Shown here: piece after piece, positions 10,961 to 22,187 of the stretch
How positions within the stretch are numbered: the stretch's first letter is position 1
Layout: every line of letters begins with the position of its first letter
Assembly (NCBI GenBank): GCA_020631735.1
Contig: CM036159.1
Coordinates: forward strand, 14,981,511 to 15,045,510
Source: Saccharum officinarum
Taxonomy: Eukaryota > Streptophyta > Magnoliopsida > Poales > Poaceae
Direction: 5' to 3'
Length of the DNA: 64,000 bases
Notes under the pieces: generated by a model
Told to the model about the DNA's origin: nothing
The model's database searches: none
Seen by the model: only the letters and a program-made list of their open reading frames with translations
Made by a program: the position numbers and the translations under genes

Positions 10961-11447
10961 ATTCCAACTAGTTGGCTATTCCGATTCGGATTATGCCGGT
11001 TACAAAATTGATAGAAAAAGCACATCCGGAGGATGCCATTTGCTTGGGAGGTCCTTAGTATCTTGGTCATCTAAGAAGCAAAATAGTGTGGCTTTGTCCA
11101 CCGCCGAGGCGGAATACATTAACGCGGGGGCTTGTTGTGCACAAATCTTATACATGAAACAAACCCTCCTAGACTATAGAGTTATTCTTGAAAAGGTGCC
11201 ACTTTTATATGACAATGAAAGTGCCATTAAAATTGCTAATAATCCGGTACAACACTCACACACCAAGCACATTGATATCCGCCACCACTTTCTAAGAGAT
11301 CATGTTGCTAAAAATGATATATCACTAGAAGGTGTAAGAAGTGAAAATCAATTAGCGGATATCTTCACTAAACCCTTAGATGAGGCTACTTTTTGTAGGT
11401 TGAGAAGTGAACTAAATGTGCTTGATTCTAGTAACTTTAAAAAATGA
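10950..11447 (+). CDS. SireB pol, RNase H
   Basis: After the C-run frameshift the RNase H continues with [42 protein letters not shown], the [11 protein letters not shown] block and ADIFTKPL, ending at 11445-11447. The order and spacing match SireA. The catalytic acidic residues are visible. Confidence 0.87.
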   Translation, partial: KGARFQLVGYSDSDYAGYKIDRKSTSGGCHLLGRSLVSWSSKKQNSVALSTAEAEYINAGACCAQILYMKQTLLDYRVILEKVPLLYDNESAIKIANNPVQHSHTKHIDIRHHFLRDHVAKNDISLEGVRSENQLADIFTKPLDEATFCRLRSELNVLDSSNFKK

Positions 11448-13194
11448 GCTTGTGTTGTCCCTTGCATTGCATTGTATAACATGTCACGTTTAATTCTCCG
11501 CAATGCATCTAGAACTTATCTAACACGGTTACGATAACCCTCCTTTGGAGGAGTAAAAAGCCTAACCGTGGATCAAACTTGACAAGCAACCTAGTCTTCC
11601 TTTCTCGCTTTGCATTGCATATGCATGGTTGTTGCTTTGTCATTTCTTTTTGGTTTAGCTTTGAGTAACCTCTATGTTCGTTCATAAATAGAGAGAGCAT
11701 TTGAAGCTCCCAAGGGTTCATAAACTCTATTGCATGGCCATACGTTACTCCTCGGGCGTTTATTGCGTATTTTCTTAAAAATAATACTAGCCTAAGGCAA
11801 AATACTTTGAAAAACTTGAGGGTTTGAGTGAGGTCACTCATATCAGGTTCTAATTGGTGTTTATTTGAGTCTCTTTGAATTGAAACTTGATTGGGAGAAG
11901 TCGCGTCGAAGATCGGATTGAAGAAAGGCGTTAAACAGCGACCGAACGCTGCACCGGACGCTGCACCGGACACGTCGTTGCTGACCACCGCGTCCGGTCT
12001 CGACGTCCACCAGCGCGTTCGGCCATCTCGAAGAACTTCTCTAAGATCTGTGACCGGACGCTGCACCGGACGCGTCATTGCTGACCACCGCGTCCGGTCC
12101 CGGCCATCACCACCGCGTCCGGTCATCCACTTGAGTTTTCCGGGCAATTCATGACCGGACTCTGTTAGCGTCCGATCATGCCTAATCGGACGTGTCCGAT
12201 CATTCTAGGAGCTTACTGGACTCTGACCGAACGCTACCTTCTTCGTGTCCGGTCATGCGACCACCGTGTCCGGTCATCACGCGAAAAGCGGATCTGACGC
12301 TTTTTTTAACCGTTCGTTCGGATCTCACGTTTTCTTCTTTGTTTTCTCGATCCACAGCCGCTCTTAACCCTAGCCACCTCACTGTAATCTCGCGCGCCAC
12401 CAGAGCTGACCGCAGCCCAGCGCCGCCGCGCCGCCGTAGCCGAGTCGTAGCCGTGCGCCGCCGCCCCGCGCGCCACCACAGCCGCCCTGCGTGCCACAGC
12501 AGCCGTGCGTAGCCACCCCGCACGCCACCGTAGCCGCCCTTGCGCCGCCGCCCCACGCGCCACTGAAGCTGCCCCGAGCGCCACCGCGCCCGAGCACCAC
12601 CGCCGCGTGCCCATGCTCTCTGCCGTGCGTGCGCCACCGCAACGAAGTCCGCGCTCGCTGTCGAGGAGACCTAACCCTAGCCTTGCCTTGAGAAGACCTA
12701 ATCCTAGAAGACCTAACCCTAGCCGAGGTCTTTCGTGCAGTTCTGTCTCCATGAGCGTCTCGGTCTCCGCAAGGTGACGTCTTTGCCTTGGATTAGGGTT
12801 TGCCATTGAATTTTCGGTAAATTACTAATGCAATCTTTGATCTCATCGGTACTCTAGGGCTTTGATCGTCATTTCCGGGTAACCCTAGCGCGTCGAGATC
12901 ATCTTCCGTTCATCAGAACTTCACTCATCCGAGGTAGCTATTGCGGTCTATTCATATCTTATCTAATATGCTTGCTTTCATTAGGATCTCACTCATCTAT
13001 TAGATAACATATGTTGCTTATAGTAGATCCATCTACTCTATCGTTTCAGTTCGTCCTGTCGGTGCTTTGTGTGTCAGGTGATCAGCTGTGAATCCGAGGC
13101 CAAGCCTATGGATATGGATTGAGGCCAAGCCTCACGAGTGTTAGTACACCATCTGTCACTGTCCAGGTTTTCTCAGTCACAGCAGTTTGTTAGT
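11448..13194 (+). other. SireB spacer between pol and third ORF, with palindrome repeats
   Basis: No supported gene. From 11935 to 12290 it holds CGG/CCG half-palindromes like those of Sirevirus LTRs. These include two near-identical 39-bp inverted-repeat units exactly 100 bp apart (11961-11999 and 12061-12099). A very GC-rich stretch (12300-12780) follows, then AT-richer sequence leading to the ATG at 13195. Long ORFs on both strands at 12190-12810 are products of GC bias and low complexity. Confidence 0.6.
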
Positions 13195-15547
13195 ATGGTT
13201 CGCTGCAAGAATGCTGGTGGTGCACCTAGTGATGGGGACGAAAGTCCTCCTAGGAGGACAGAGGTAGCTCGTGGCAAATGAGTAAAGATAGCCGCCAAGA
13301 AGAGAAAGAGAATACTCACAAAGGTAGAGGTGGCTCAGGCAGTTGCAGATGCAGCAGAGGCAGCAGAGAGAGGTGGCAGGAGTAGTGGGATTCGTATTGG
13401 CGAGCGTCGCTTTCACCTTGAAGGTCGACAGCTCGGTACTGAGGCCACAGAGGAGACCGTGGATGCACCTGCAGAGCAGCCCATAGAGGACCCAGAGGAG
13501 ACAGAGGAGCAGACAGTTCACTCTCCACAGTGTCGTCGCTTAGGACGTACGCGAGCTCAGGTGACTCCTAGGCCAGAGGGCTAGCGTCGTGGAGGTCATC
13601 CACCTCCTAGGGTTCGAGGTCACCCCCCCAGTTGAGCACTTTGACCTCAGGGGAGCTACAGCTAGACAGGTGCAGGCCCTCAGGTTTGTTGAGGTTACTC
13701 GGTGGTTCCCACCTCAGTGGGATCCCCGGGCTTCAGAGGGTTTCTATATACCTCTGCACGAGGACTTCTACAGAGCCTATGTCGACAGCGGGATTGCTTT
13801 CAGACCTCAGAGAGTCTGTCGACTGGAGGCCTTAGTTGAGGTGGTTGGTGAGCAGCTTTGTCCGCACCTGTCCTTTCTACCAGGCATGTCAGATCTTCTT
13901 GGACAGACTGGAGCCTACTACGGGACTTGGGTCAGAGAGTTCTATTCTTCACTTTGGATTGACCCATCACATGAGTTTATTCACTTTGCATTCAGAGGCC
14001 GTGACCGCAGACTATACAGCACTAGGGTACGAGAGATCCTCAGACTCCCACCTTCAGAGACGAAGATACACCAGCTGTGCTTTGGACAGACCGCACCTCC
14101 GAGACGCCCTCATGGCGGGACAATGCCCCTACCGACATGATCAGACCCTGCTTCCGTGAGCCTTTTGGCGAGGGGTCTCGATGTACACCTACCAGCCTGA
14201 CATCGCTAGCCAGAGTCCTTGATGCTATTGTGAGGAGGACACTACTTCCGAGGCTTGGATACATAGAGGGACTGACCCATATGCAGTTATGGGTAGTGCA
14301 TCACCTCATCTCACAGACACCGTTCGATCTTTGGGATCTGATGCTATGTGAGATGGAGGATACTTTGGCATAGGGATTCAAGGGTCACCGACAGCTACCA
14401 TATGCTCATTGGATATGCTTCCTTATTCGATCTGCGTGTGACCTGCCTACAGAGATTAGAGCAGAAATATCTGATACCACCATAGCTTTTCCAGAGTATG
14501 ATATTCGACAGATGTGGGCTTCAGTTACCAAAGAGCAGTCACCTGGCCTAGGACAGCGTCAGAGGCCAGAGGTACCAGAGACAGCTGCTGAGCAGGATGA
14601 GACCATTTAGGGTCTTTCTGAGGCCGAGCTAGCAGATCTTGATACTCAGCCAGCTGATCCAGTCGAGGATGTTGCTACTGATAGCATAGATGAGGATTAT
14701 CAGCCCATCCTCCAGTACCGCTCTCCTCGACCTCACGGCCATGAGGCCGGTGGTTTAGGCTCAGCCTCCCGCTCAGACCCAGCCATGATGGCTATTCTTG
14801 AGAGGCTGACCTAGGCCTAGGAGAGATAGGAGGTTTAGATGCAGAGACATGCTCAGGACACAGCTGCCGCATTCACTCAGATTCAGGCTCGTCAGGATGA
14901 GTTTCAGAGGCAACAGCTGGAGTTTTAGAGGCAGCAGTTCGAGATGTAGAGGCAGCAGGCAGCCACTCAGCGGTAGTATCTAGAGCTCCTACGACACCTT
15001 GTCACTATTGGGGTACCTCCACCACCGTCTGTCCTGACTCCAGCACTACAGTCCAGTGGACCTCAGAGTTAGGGCCAGCCGAGCTTTCAGTTTACCTCAC
15101 CCCAGCAGCAGGTGCCTCAGACATTTTAGTCCCCGAGCTACACTCCTATACAAACGGGGTTCACTCCACCAGCTCAGCCGAGACCTCACCTCCTCTCAGG
15201 CACTCCCTTCACCGACTTGAGTGCCACCTACAGTGAGCTGACTGGACAGCCGACACCCTCGTACACCACCTTTGTGACCACTTCAGGGATGTCAGCTTCA
15301 GAGACTATTTTTCTTCTAGTGTCAGGGGCCGAGACTACAGAGACTTTACCTTCATCAGTTGCATCGACAGATCCTCCTACTCTTGGTGTCTTTCAGGCTC
15401 AGGTGACAGTGACTGCTCCTATTGTTGCTACTACACCTTTAGTTCCTGCACCTGCTCTATAGACCCAGACCGCTTCACTACCATGTCTATCTTCAGAGGG
15501 TCAGCCTGATAGTTCAGAGTCTGAGGAGGATACTTCACAGTTCATGA
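13195..15547 (+). pseudogene. Third ORF of SireB (env-position, plant-transposon-protein-like), broken
   Basis: Starts ATG at 13195 with a short basic head and Ala/Arg-rich stretch. Then comes a globular region (13630-14360) with the pattern FY...GI, LL..TG.YY..WVREFYSSLWIDP, FRGR and VREILRLP, which resembles the plant-transposon-protein domain found in many retroelement-derived plant ORFs. Further on it becomes Gln-rich (14840-15130) and Thr/Ser/Pro-rich. Breaks: TGA at 13279, TAG at 13582, one extra C in the C7 run at 13623-13629, a frame change near 14080-14130, then one open frame to the gap interrupted by twelve TAG codons. Position after pol on the same strand fits the additional ORF of Sireviruses; calling it env is inference, and no membrane segment is visible. 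The 3' end is lost in the gap. Confidence 0.55.
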
Positions 15548-15647
15548 NNNNNNNNNNNNNNNNNNNNNNNNNNNNNNNNNNNNNNNNNNNNNNNNNNNNN
15601 NNNNNNNNNNNNNNNNNNNNNNNNNNNNNNNNNNNNNNNNNNNNNNN
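15548..15647. other. Assembly gap (100 N)
   Basis: Exactly 100 undetermined bases, the usual placeholder for a gap of unknown length. Sequence on its two sides belongs to different elements, so the true distance and even adjacency are unproven. Confidence 0.98.
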
Positions 15648-18600
15648 GGAGCGAGTGTGTGCATGAAGGTCCGCATGGGTTTCGGTTCTCAAGACCATAA
15701 CCAGTCCTTAGGGTGACCAGACAAGATGTCTTCTCAAGGGGTGACACCGTCTTCCCGTGCCACGACAGCACCTCCACCAGGGATAACCAACACCCCAGTT
15801 CACCTCTCAAATATACCCGCCACAGGTATCTCTCGTGTGGGATGCCCAGGTCGCACCCCTCCAGCAAGACTTGCCCCAAAGACTCGTCGTAGGATCCTGT
15901 CCGATCGACTCAACCCTCACCACTCACCCAAGACGCACGCCAAGATCTCTCCAGTTCTTTAGTCAGGTTTATCAAGTTCTTGGCACTACGTGCCTTATAC
16001 ATATACGTCTCTCTCTCACCGGCATCACATCACAGATATAATGCGAGTAAGAGCAAAAGCAGTAATATGTAACATGCGAGCATCTAACCTAACAGCAGGG
16101 TGAGCAGGAGTAAGGTTACGACAAGGTAAAAGGCTCAAAGTAAAGCATCTACCATGCAGCCTATCATCAATAATAATGTACAAAAATAAAGCGCTAGCAA
16201 TTCTATATTTGCATGCGTAATAGGTTCTACGGAGATGGGTGGGGCGTGGCACCTGGCAGGTCGTCACCCAAGTCCTCGCTGTAGTCGAGGTCGTACTCCT
16301 CAGTTGGCAGGTCCTTCGGCTCTGTTAAACGTATCATAGAGCCACATTAACGACTCCTATAGAGGTGCACAAAGAAGCAACAGAAATTCAAAAGATCCAA
16401 AAGCACTCAAACATAAGCCTAAGATGTAGAGCTCATTTTAAGAAAAATTTAGAAACTGGTTTGGTATTTTTCTGAGTTAAAATGAATTAGTTATGAATTT
16501 CTAAAGATAAAATAATTTTCTGGAAAAGAAAAAAAAAGGAAAAACCAGGCAGTGACACTTGTCACGCTCTGATTGGCCGAAACCGATCGAGTCACTGACA
16601 GGTGGGACCGTTTGACTAGTCAACGGTCAACGCTGACCGAGCCGAGATCGGGCCTCGGTGGCCTGGGCTGGGCCGGATATGGGCCGAACTGGCCGGGCTA
16701 GGCCCGCCACGTGGCGTACGCTGGTGCGGCCACGTCACCCATTCAGCGCAAATGGGGCTCGGGCTGGTGAGCTCGGCTCACGGTGGTCTCGTGTGGGCGG
16801 TCCACGGGTCTTGAACGCGGTCCACGGTGGACCCGGTCCATCTCTCCCCTTCCCTTCTCTGGTCCTTGTGCACCAGGTGCACCGAAGGCACCTAGTCGCT
16901 TCTCTGCTCCTCTTCCCTTGTTTCTTTTTTTTTTCCTGGCCGCGCTCTCGCCGGCGGCGAGCAGCCGAGCTCGCGCTCTGAGGGCTCAAGGGTAAAATTC
17001 GTTGGCCGAGGGCACCGTGTGGTCTCATGGAACTCATTAGAGGGGTCAGCAGTGCGGATTGGAGTGTCTAGGGGGCTTGTTCATGGTGGTGGCGGCTCGA
17101 CCGGTGCGGTGAGCGGTGGCAAGGCCTCCACGGTGACTTGGCTCGGGTGATAAGGTCTCCTACCGTTCACGGCCGCAAAAGGAGCACGATGGTGAGGTCA
17201 AGACGACGACATTGAGCTCCAGCAGAACCTCCCGCGGTGGTGGCGGCTCGACGGCTCCGACCGGGCGGAACACCGCCGATCTGGCCTCCGGGGATCCCTC
17301 CTTCTCTCAAGGTGCGCATGGTGTGTCCCTCGCCAAGGCGATTCGATCTAGCTCCTCCCTTTCTTCTCTACTGACTTGATTTGGAAGGAATGACCTCGCC
17401 ATGGCCGTGCGCTGGCCATGGCGAGCGCGCTCTAGACGCTGCTCGTGGTGGCGCGTTCCTGCTCCCTGACGTTCGGACGTACGTGGTGCTTGGTTTTGAA
17501 ACATGAGTGCGGGCGTGTACATGTCCTTGTGCGCCTTTTTCTCCTTCCTCTATTGCCCAGCATACCAAAAGCGAGATCTCGCCATGGCGGGGTGTGTCCA
17601 TGGCGACTGTGCGCGGTGCAGGGGTGTGTCGCGGCATTTCTGAGCTCTGAGGCTCGGCCAGGCCAACGGGTGTGCGCACAAGGTGTGCGTGAGTGAGCGA
17701 TCAGCAGCACGATTAGCCAGAGTGATGAGCACAGCTAGCGAGATATGGTGGTACTAGCACGAGATGGCTGCCAGCAAGCCAACGGCGGCAAGCGGGCGAG
17801 ATGGTGGCTCACCGTAGGTGGCGATGACGAAAGGATATCGGTGCAGAGGTGATTCGGAGCAGTGTAGAGTCGGTGCCGTGTAGGGAGAACCGCAACGTCG
17901 GCGTGGTTGTTTGGTCGACGCTCCGGGCTCTGGTGGCTCCTCGGCGGCGGCTGGCGGCTCCGGTGGCGGCCTTTTCCCCCCTTTCTCCCTTCTTGAGATG
18001 TAGTGTGTGCGGTGGTACCACCAGGGCGGTGGCAAAAAGATTGGAAGGGGCTTGGGCACGACACGGGGTGGAGCTTTATACCCCGTGCTCGCCCATGGCA
18101 AGGCGGACGGTGCGATGGCAATCGGTAGGCATGGAGGGTCGATATGTTGTCCTGGGCTGGACTAGGGTGATTGGAAGAGGCGTGATTCGAATTGGAGATG
18201 CCATAATCGAATAACCACAGATGGTTGGCGGTGTCAGGTAGTGTCAGGCGGTGTCAACCGATTTCGCGGCCATGGCGGCATCGGCTTCACGCACGCGGTG
18301 CGTGTTTGGCGAGGGCCAGCGACTGGCGTGCGGGACCGGGTTAGTGGCTTGGTGCGCACGGCTGGTAGAGGGGGCAAAGGGAATCTTCCTCGCGCGTTGC
18401 GTGTCCCTGCTTCCCCTCCGATTTCCGTTTGGGCGAAGCAGAGGAGCCGGTCGAGCGGGAGGAAGGGGATGAGCCGTGGGGCCCGTTGGTCAGCGACGCA
18501 AGGGGATGGAGGCGCGCTGCTCTCTGGCGCTCGACGCGGGCCGAGGCATGTGCGGCTTACCGGGTCGCCCATCGCGCGGTGAGCGCGTGTGCGCGCGAGT

Positions 18601-19122
18601 GCGGTGTTTGGCGAGCGGTGGCCTGCTGGGCTGGCCCACGCACGGTTGGGCGCGCACTGTGCGACTTGGGCTGGCTTGGCAGGCCGGTTTGTCGGGGTTG
18701 GCTGGGCCACATAGGGTTTCTTTTCCTTTTTCTGATTTAAATATCAAGCTTTTCTATTTATCTCTCCTTTATTCCCATTAAGCCAAGGCATGTGTATGCA
18801 TACCAATATATTGCCTCCACTTGGTTAACACAATGGGGCCACAAAAATATACTTTTGGTTTTCAACTATTTGATAGGTTTATATTTCTATATTTTATTTA
18901 CTTAGGCAATTAATTCAAGAATGTTGTTGCTTTTTAATTCAATCCAAAGAACATAAAGTCCAACTCAAGCATGTATGGTTAAATGCAAAGATGTAGTTAG
19001 CTAAATTAGGTGCTACTTGTGCAACTAGGTTAGGTTTCCTATATGACACTTCACCAAACATAGGTTTATTAAAAAAAATTTGTGGTTGTGATTTTTGTTT
19101 CCTGGAAATTCTGGGTTGTTAC
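15648..19122 (-). repeat. Long LTR-like block, probably Tekay/Del-type gypsy LTR (partial)
   Basis: On the minus strand it begins TGTAACAACCCAGAATTTCC at 19122, resembling the TGTAACACCCC start of Tekay/Del chromovirus LTRs. An AT-rich U3 of about 1 kb is followed by a TATA box (18080-18073, minus), then a very GC-rich transcribed part (18050-16550), then an AT-richer 3' part down to the gap. No gag-pol is visible, so it may be a solo LTR or the edge of an element cut by the gap. Its 5' end abuts the integrase C-terminus of TatA, so it is a later insertion. The many ORFs here on both strands are GC-bias artefacts; I recognise none. Confidence 0.5.
18073..18080 (-). promoter_or_regulatory. TATA box of the long LTR-like block
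   Basis: TATAAAGC on the minus strand about 1.04 kb into the block, at the switch from AT-rich to GC-rich sequence, as expected at a U3/R transition. Confidence 0.45.
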
Positions 19123-19123
19123 A

Positions 19124-19970
19124 CCAGGTCACCAACATTGAGGTCCTACCTGCGGATGTGTCTGTCGTGATAGCATCGAAGACTTTGCTGATACCTGGTA
19201 GAGTGTAATAGAGCCACATCGTGGGCTTCCTCGAGCTGGTCGAGGGCGTCCTCTCTGGTGGCGTCATTGTTTTTCTCGTTGTAGGCTTTCAGCCTCGGGG
19301 ATCCATATTCTACATCGGTTGGGAGCATAGCCTTAGACCCGTAGACTAAGAAGAACGAAGTGAACCCCGTGGCTTGACTTGGCGTTGTTCTTAGGCTCCA
19401 CAGGACCGAGGGAAGCTCGGCGGCCCATTTTTTGCCGTGTTTGTTTAGCTTGTCAAAAATTCTCGGCTTTAGGCCTTGCAGAACCATGCCGTTGGCACGT
19501 TCTACTTGGCCATTTATTTTAGGATGAGCTACAGCTGACCAGAGCACACGGATGTGATGGTTGTCGTAGAAATCTAGAAACTTTTTACTAGTGAATTGGG
19601 TGCCGTTGTCCGTGATGATGCAGTTAGGAACCCCAAAGCGGTGGACGATGTCGGTAAAAAATAATACAGCTTGCTCAGACCTGATGCTGGTGATAGGATG
19701 GGCCTCGATCCACTTGGAAAATTTGTCAATGGCGATGAGAAAGTGGGTGAAGCCACCAGTTGTCCTTTTTAGGGGTCCGACCAAGTCGAGCCCCCAAACA
19801 ACGAATGACCACGTGATGGGAATAGTTTGCAGGGCGTGAGCCGGGAGATGGGTTTGTCTTGCATAGTACCGGCAGCCTTTGCAGGAGCGTACTAGCTTGA
19901 CAGCGTCAGAGACTACGGTCAGCCAATAGAAACCTTGTCGAAAAGCGTTTCCAGCAAGGGTTCGAGGCAC
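19124..19970 (-). CDS. TatA pol, integrase
   Basis: Contains the end of the HHCC zinc region (SCKGCRYY), then the DDE core: GLDLVGP, IITDNGTQF and GQVERANG, followed by the conserved LWSLRTTPS and VYGSKAMLP blocks. A TAG at 19148-19146 replaces Gln, after which the frame still reads a GDLV segment of the C-terminal module up to the interrupting LTR at 19122. It is in the same frame as the RNase H upstream, so this is one polyprotein rather than a separate gene. Confidence 0.88.
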
Positions 19971-20042
19971 TGCGTGATGACCACAAGCCCCCGAGTATAG
20001 ATCATTGAGAAGGTTTCTGCCTTCCTCATTTGTGATACAGCG

Positions 20043-20822
20043 TTAGAGGACGCCAGTAGGGCTGTGGCGATACAGCTCTCTACGGTCACCAAATATCACA
20101 AAGGATTTGGCCTGGCGAGCGATCTGTCGAGCCTCGATCTTATTCGAGGGGAGGTCCCCTCGAGTGAGATGGTCGAGGTACGGAATACGCCAGCCAGGCT
20201 CGGGGTTGGCTGGTGGGGTCGAGCCTTCCACCTGCATGGCCTCAGCCCCATTTGAGGGGGCTTCTGCCTCAGGTGAAGGGTCGAGTGACGGCCCGTCGAC
20301 CCCTCCGTCTTCCCTAAAGTTGATGGACGGTTGATGGAGATCTTTCGCGAATACGTCCGGTGGAACTGTAGTTCGACTGGAAGCAATTTTTGTGAGTTCA
20401 TCGGTGGCCTCATTATACCTGCGTGCGATGTGGTTGAGCTCAAGGCCGTGAAACTTGTCTTCAAGGCGTCGTACCTCCTCACAGTAGGCCTCCATCTTGG
20501 GATCACGGCAGCTCGAGCTCTTCATGACCTGGTCGATTATGAGCTGGGAGTCACCTCGAACATCGAGGTGTCAGACCCCTAGTTCGACGGTGATTCGCAA
20601 GCCCATGATGAGCGCCTCGTATTCGGCGACATTGTTGGAGGCAGGAAAATGAAGCCGGATGATATAGCGCATGTGGACTCCGAGGGGTGAGATGAAGAGC
20701 AAACCCGCGCCTGCTCCCATTTTCATCAACGACCCGTCGAAATACATGGTCCAAAGCTCGGCCTAGAGCTGAACCGGAGGAAGTTGAGTGTCGGTCCATT
20801 CCGCCAGGAAATCTACTAGTAC
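20043..20822 (-). CDS. TatA pol, RNase H
   Basis: Same frame as RT and integrase. It shows MYFDGS, NNVAEYEALI and the RGDSQL stretch, the D-E-D catalytic set of gypsy RNase H, followed by a connection domain. The frame carries TAG at 20765-20763 (Gln expected), TGA at 20573-20571 (CGA expected), and TAA at 20045-20043 (CAA expected). Each is a single C-to-T change; no indels are needed. Confidence 0.82.
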
Positions 20823-22181
20823 CTAGGATTTGATGGCTTTGCGCGGCGCATAAGAGAGGGTCTCACCCATGAGCTCGACCGCCCACTTGGCTATCCTACC
20901 CGAGGCTTCCCGGTTCTGGGCTATCTCTCCCAGAGGGAAAGAAGAGACCACAGTCACCGGGTGGCCCTCGAAATAGTGATAGAGTTTGCGCCGCGTTAAG
21001 ACGATGGCGTACAACAGCTTCTGGATCTGCGGGTAGCGAACCTTGGTTTCCGAGAGCACCTCGCTGATGAAGTAGACCTGTCTCTGGATGAGCAGGGTAT
21101 GTCCTACCTCTGCCCTCTCGACAACCAAGACCGCACTGACTACTTGTGTTGTTGCGGTGACATAAAGTAGGAGGGGTTCCCCTAGGGTCGGAGGGACGAG
21201 GATCGTCGAGTTGGAGAGCATAGCTTTGAGCTTTGCAAGGGCTTCCTCAGCCTTAAGGGTCCACGAGAAGTGTTCCGATTTCTTTAGGAGACGATACAGT
21301 GGGAGCGCTTTTTCGCCGAGGCGCAAAATGAAGCGACCGAGGGCCATAAGGCAGCCCATGACCCTCTGCACGCCCTTCAGATCTTGGATGGGGCCCATTT
21401 TGGTTATTGTAGTGATTTTTTCTAGGTTGGCCTCGATGCCACGTTCGGAAATGATGAACCCTAGGAGCATGCCTCGAGGAACGTCGAAAACGCATTTCTC
21501 AGGATTGAGCTTAATGTTCTTTGCCCGGAGGCACTTGAACGCAATGTCGAGGTCGTTTATCAAATTACTAGCCTTTTTGGTTTTGACAATGATATCATCG
21601 ACGTAAGCCTCGATGGTTGGTCCAATGTGTTCCCCAAAAATGTGTTGCATGCATCGCTGGTACGTAGCCCCTGCGTTCCGAAGACTGAAGGGCATAGTAA
21701 CATAGCAATACATGCCAAATGGGGTGATGAACGAAGTCGCGAGCTGGTCGGACTCCTTCATTTTGATCTGGTGGTAACCGGAATACGCATCTAAGAACGA
21801 CAAAGTTTCACATCCCGTAGTTGAATCAATGATTTGATCAATGCGTGGCAAAGGAAAATAAACTTTTGGACATGCTTTATTTAAGCTAGTGTAGTCTACA
21901 CACATCCTCCACTTCTCATTCTTTTTCTTAACTAATACAGGATTAGCTAGCCACTCGAGATGATGAACCTCCTTAATGAATCCGGCCTCCAACAGCTTGT
22001 GGATCTCCTCGCCGATGACCTTGCGATTTTCCTCGTCGAAGCGGCGCAAGCATTGCTTCACCGGTTTGGAGCCAGCTCGGATCTCCAAGGCGTGCTCGGT
22101 CACTTCCCTAGGTATCCCCGGCATATCCGAGGGACTCCACACAAAGATGTCGATGTTTGCGCGGAGAAAGTCAACGAGCAC
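20823..22181 (-). CDS. TatA pol, reverse transcriptase
   Basis: A 452-residue frame with gypsy RT motifs: ANPVLVKKKNEKWRMCVDY, FLDAYSGYHQI, FGMYCYVTMPFSLRNAGATYQR, the catalytic YVDDIIVK box, and GFIISERGIEAN, followed by the RT tail with ALYRLLKK-like text. It copies element RNA. It ends at a TAG (20825-20823) that stands for Gln, and the frame runs on into RNase H. Confidence 0.92.
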   Translation of the reverse strand: MLVDFLRANIDIFVWSPSDMPGIPREVTEHALEIRAGSKPVKQCLRRFDEENRKVIGEEIHKLLEAGFIKEVHHLEWLANPVLVKKKNEKWRMCVDYTSLNKACPKVYFPLPRIDQIIDSTTGCETLSFLDAYSGYHQIKMKESDQLATSFITPFGMYCYVTMPFSLRNAGATYQRCMQHIFGEHIGPTIEAYVDDIIVKTKKASNLINDLDIAFKCLRAKNIKLNPEKCVFDVPRGMLLGFIISERGIEANLEKITTITKMGPIQDLKGVQRVMGCLMALGRFILRLGEKALPLYRLLKKSEHFSWTLKAEEALAKLKAMLSNSTILVPPTLGEPLLLYVTATTQVVSAVLVVERAEVGHTLLIQRQVYFISEVLSETKVRYPQIQKLLYAIVLTRRKLYHYFEGHPVTVVSSFPLGEIAQNREASGRIAKWAVELMGETLSYAPRKAIKS

Positions 22182-22187
22182 TGTTTC

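Larger units (their letters stand above)
8333..15547 (+). mobile_element. SireB: Sirevirus-type copia element, 5' part displaced and 3' end cut by gap
   Basis: Plus-strand protease, integrase, RT and RNase H, then a 1.7-kb noncoding spacer and a third ORF. No gag or 5' LTR is present: SireA inserted just before the protease, so the 5' half should lie left of the window beyond the SireA 3' LTR. The right side runs into the 100-N gap before any PPT or 3' LTR. The protease-integrase region is closely similar base for base to SireC (8340-8950 against 50700-51310), so the two belong to one family. Confidence 0.8.

Noticed and set aside
12190..12810. Overlapping Arg/Ala-rich ORFs on both strands
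   Set aside because: Low-complexity GC-rich DNA in the SireB spacer; no conserved motif on either strand.
13540..13600. Independent gene starting at 13589
   Set aside because: The frame begins without an ATG and joins the ORF from 13195 by a single-base change in a C7 run, so it is the same broken ORF.
16650..18780. Many GC-rich ORFs on both strands
   Set aside because: They lie inside the long LTR-like block and none shows a recognisable domain; open frames are expected at this GC content.
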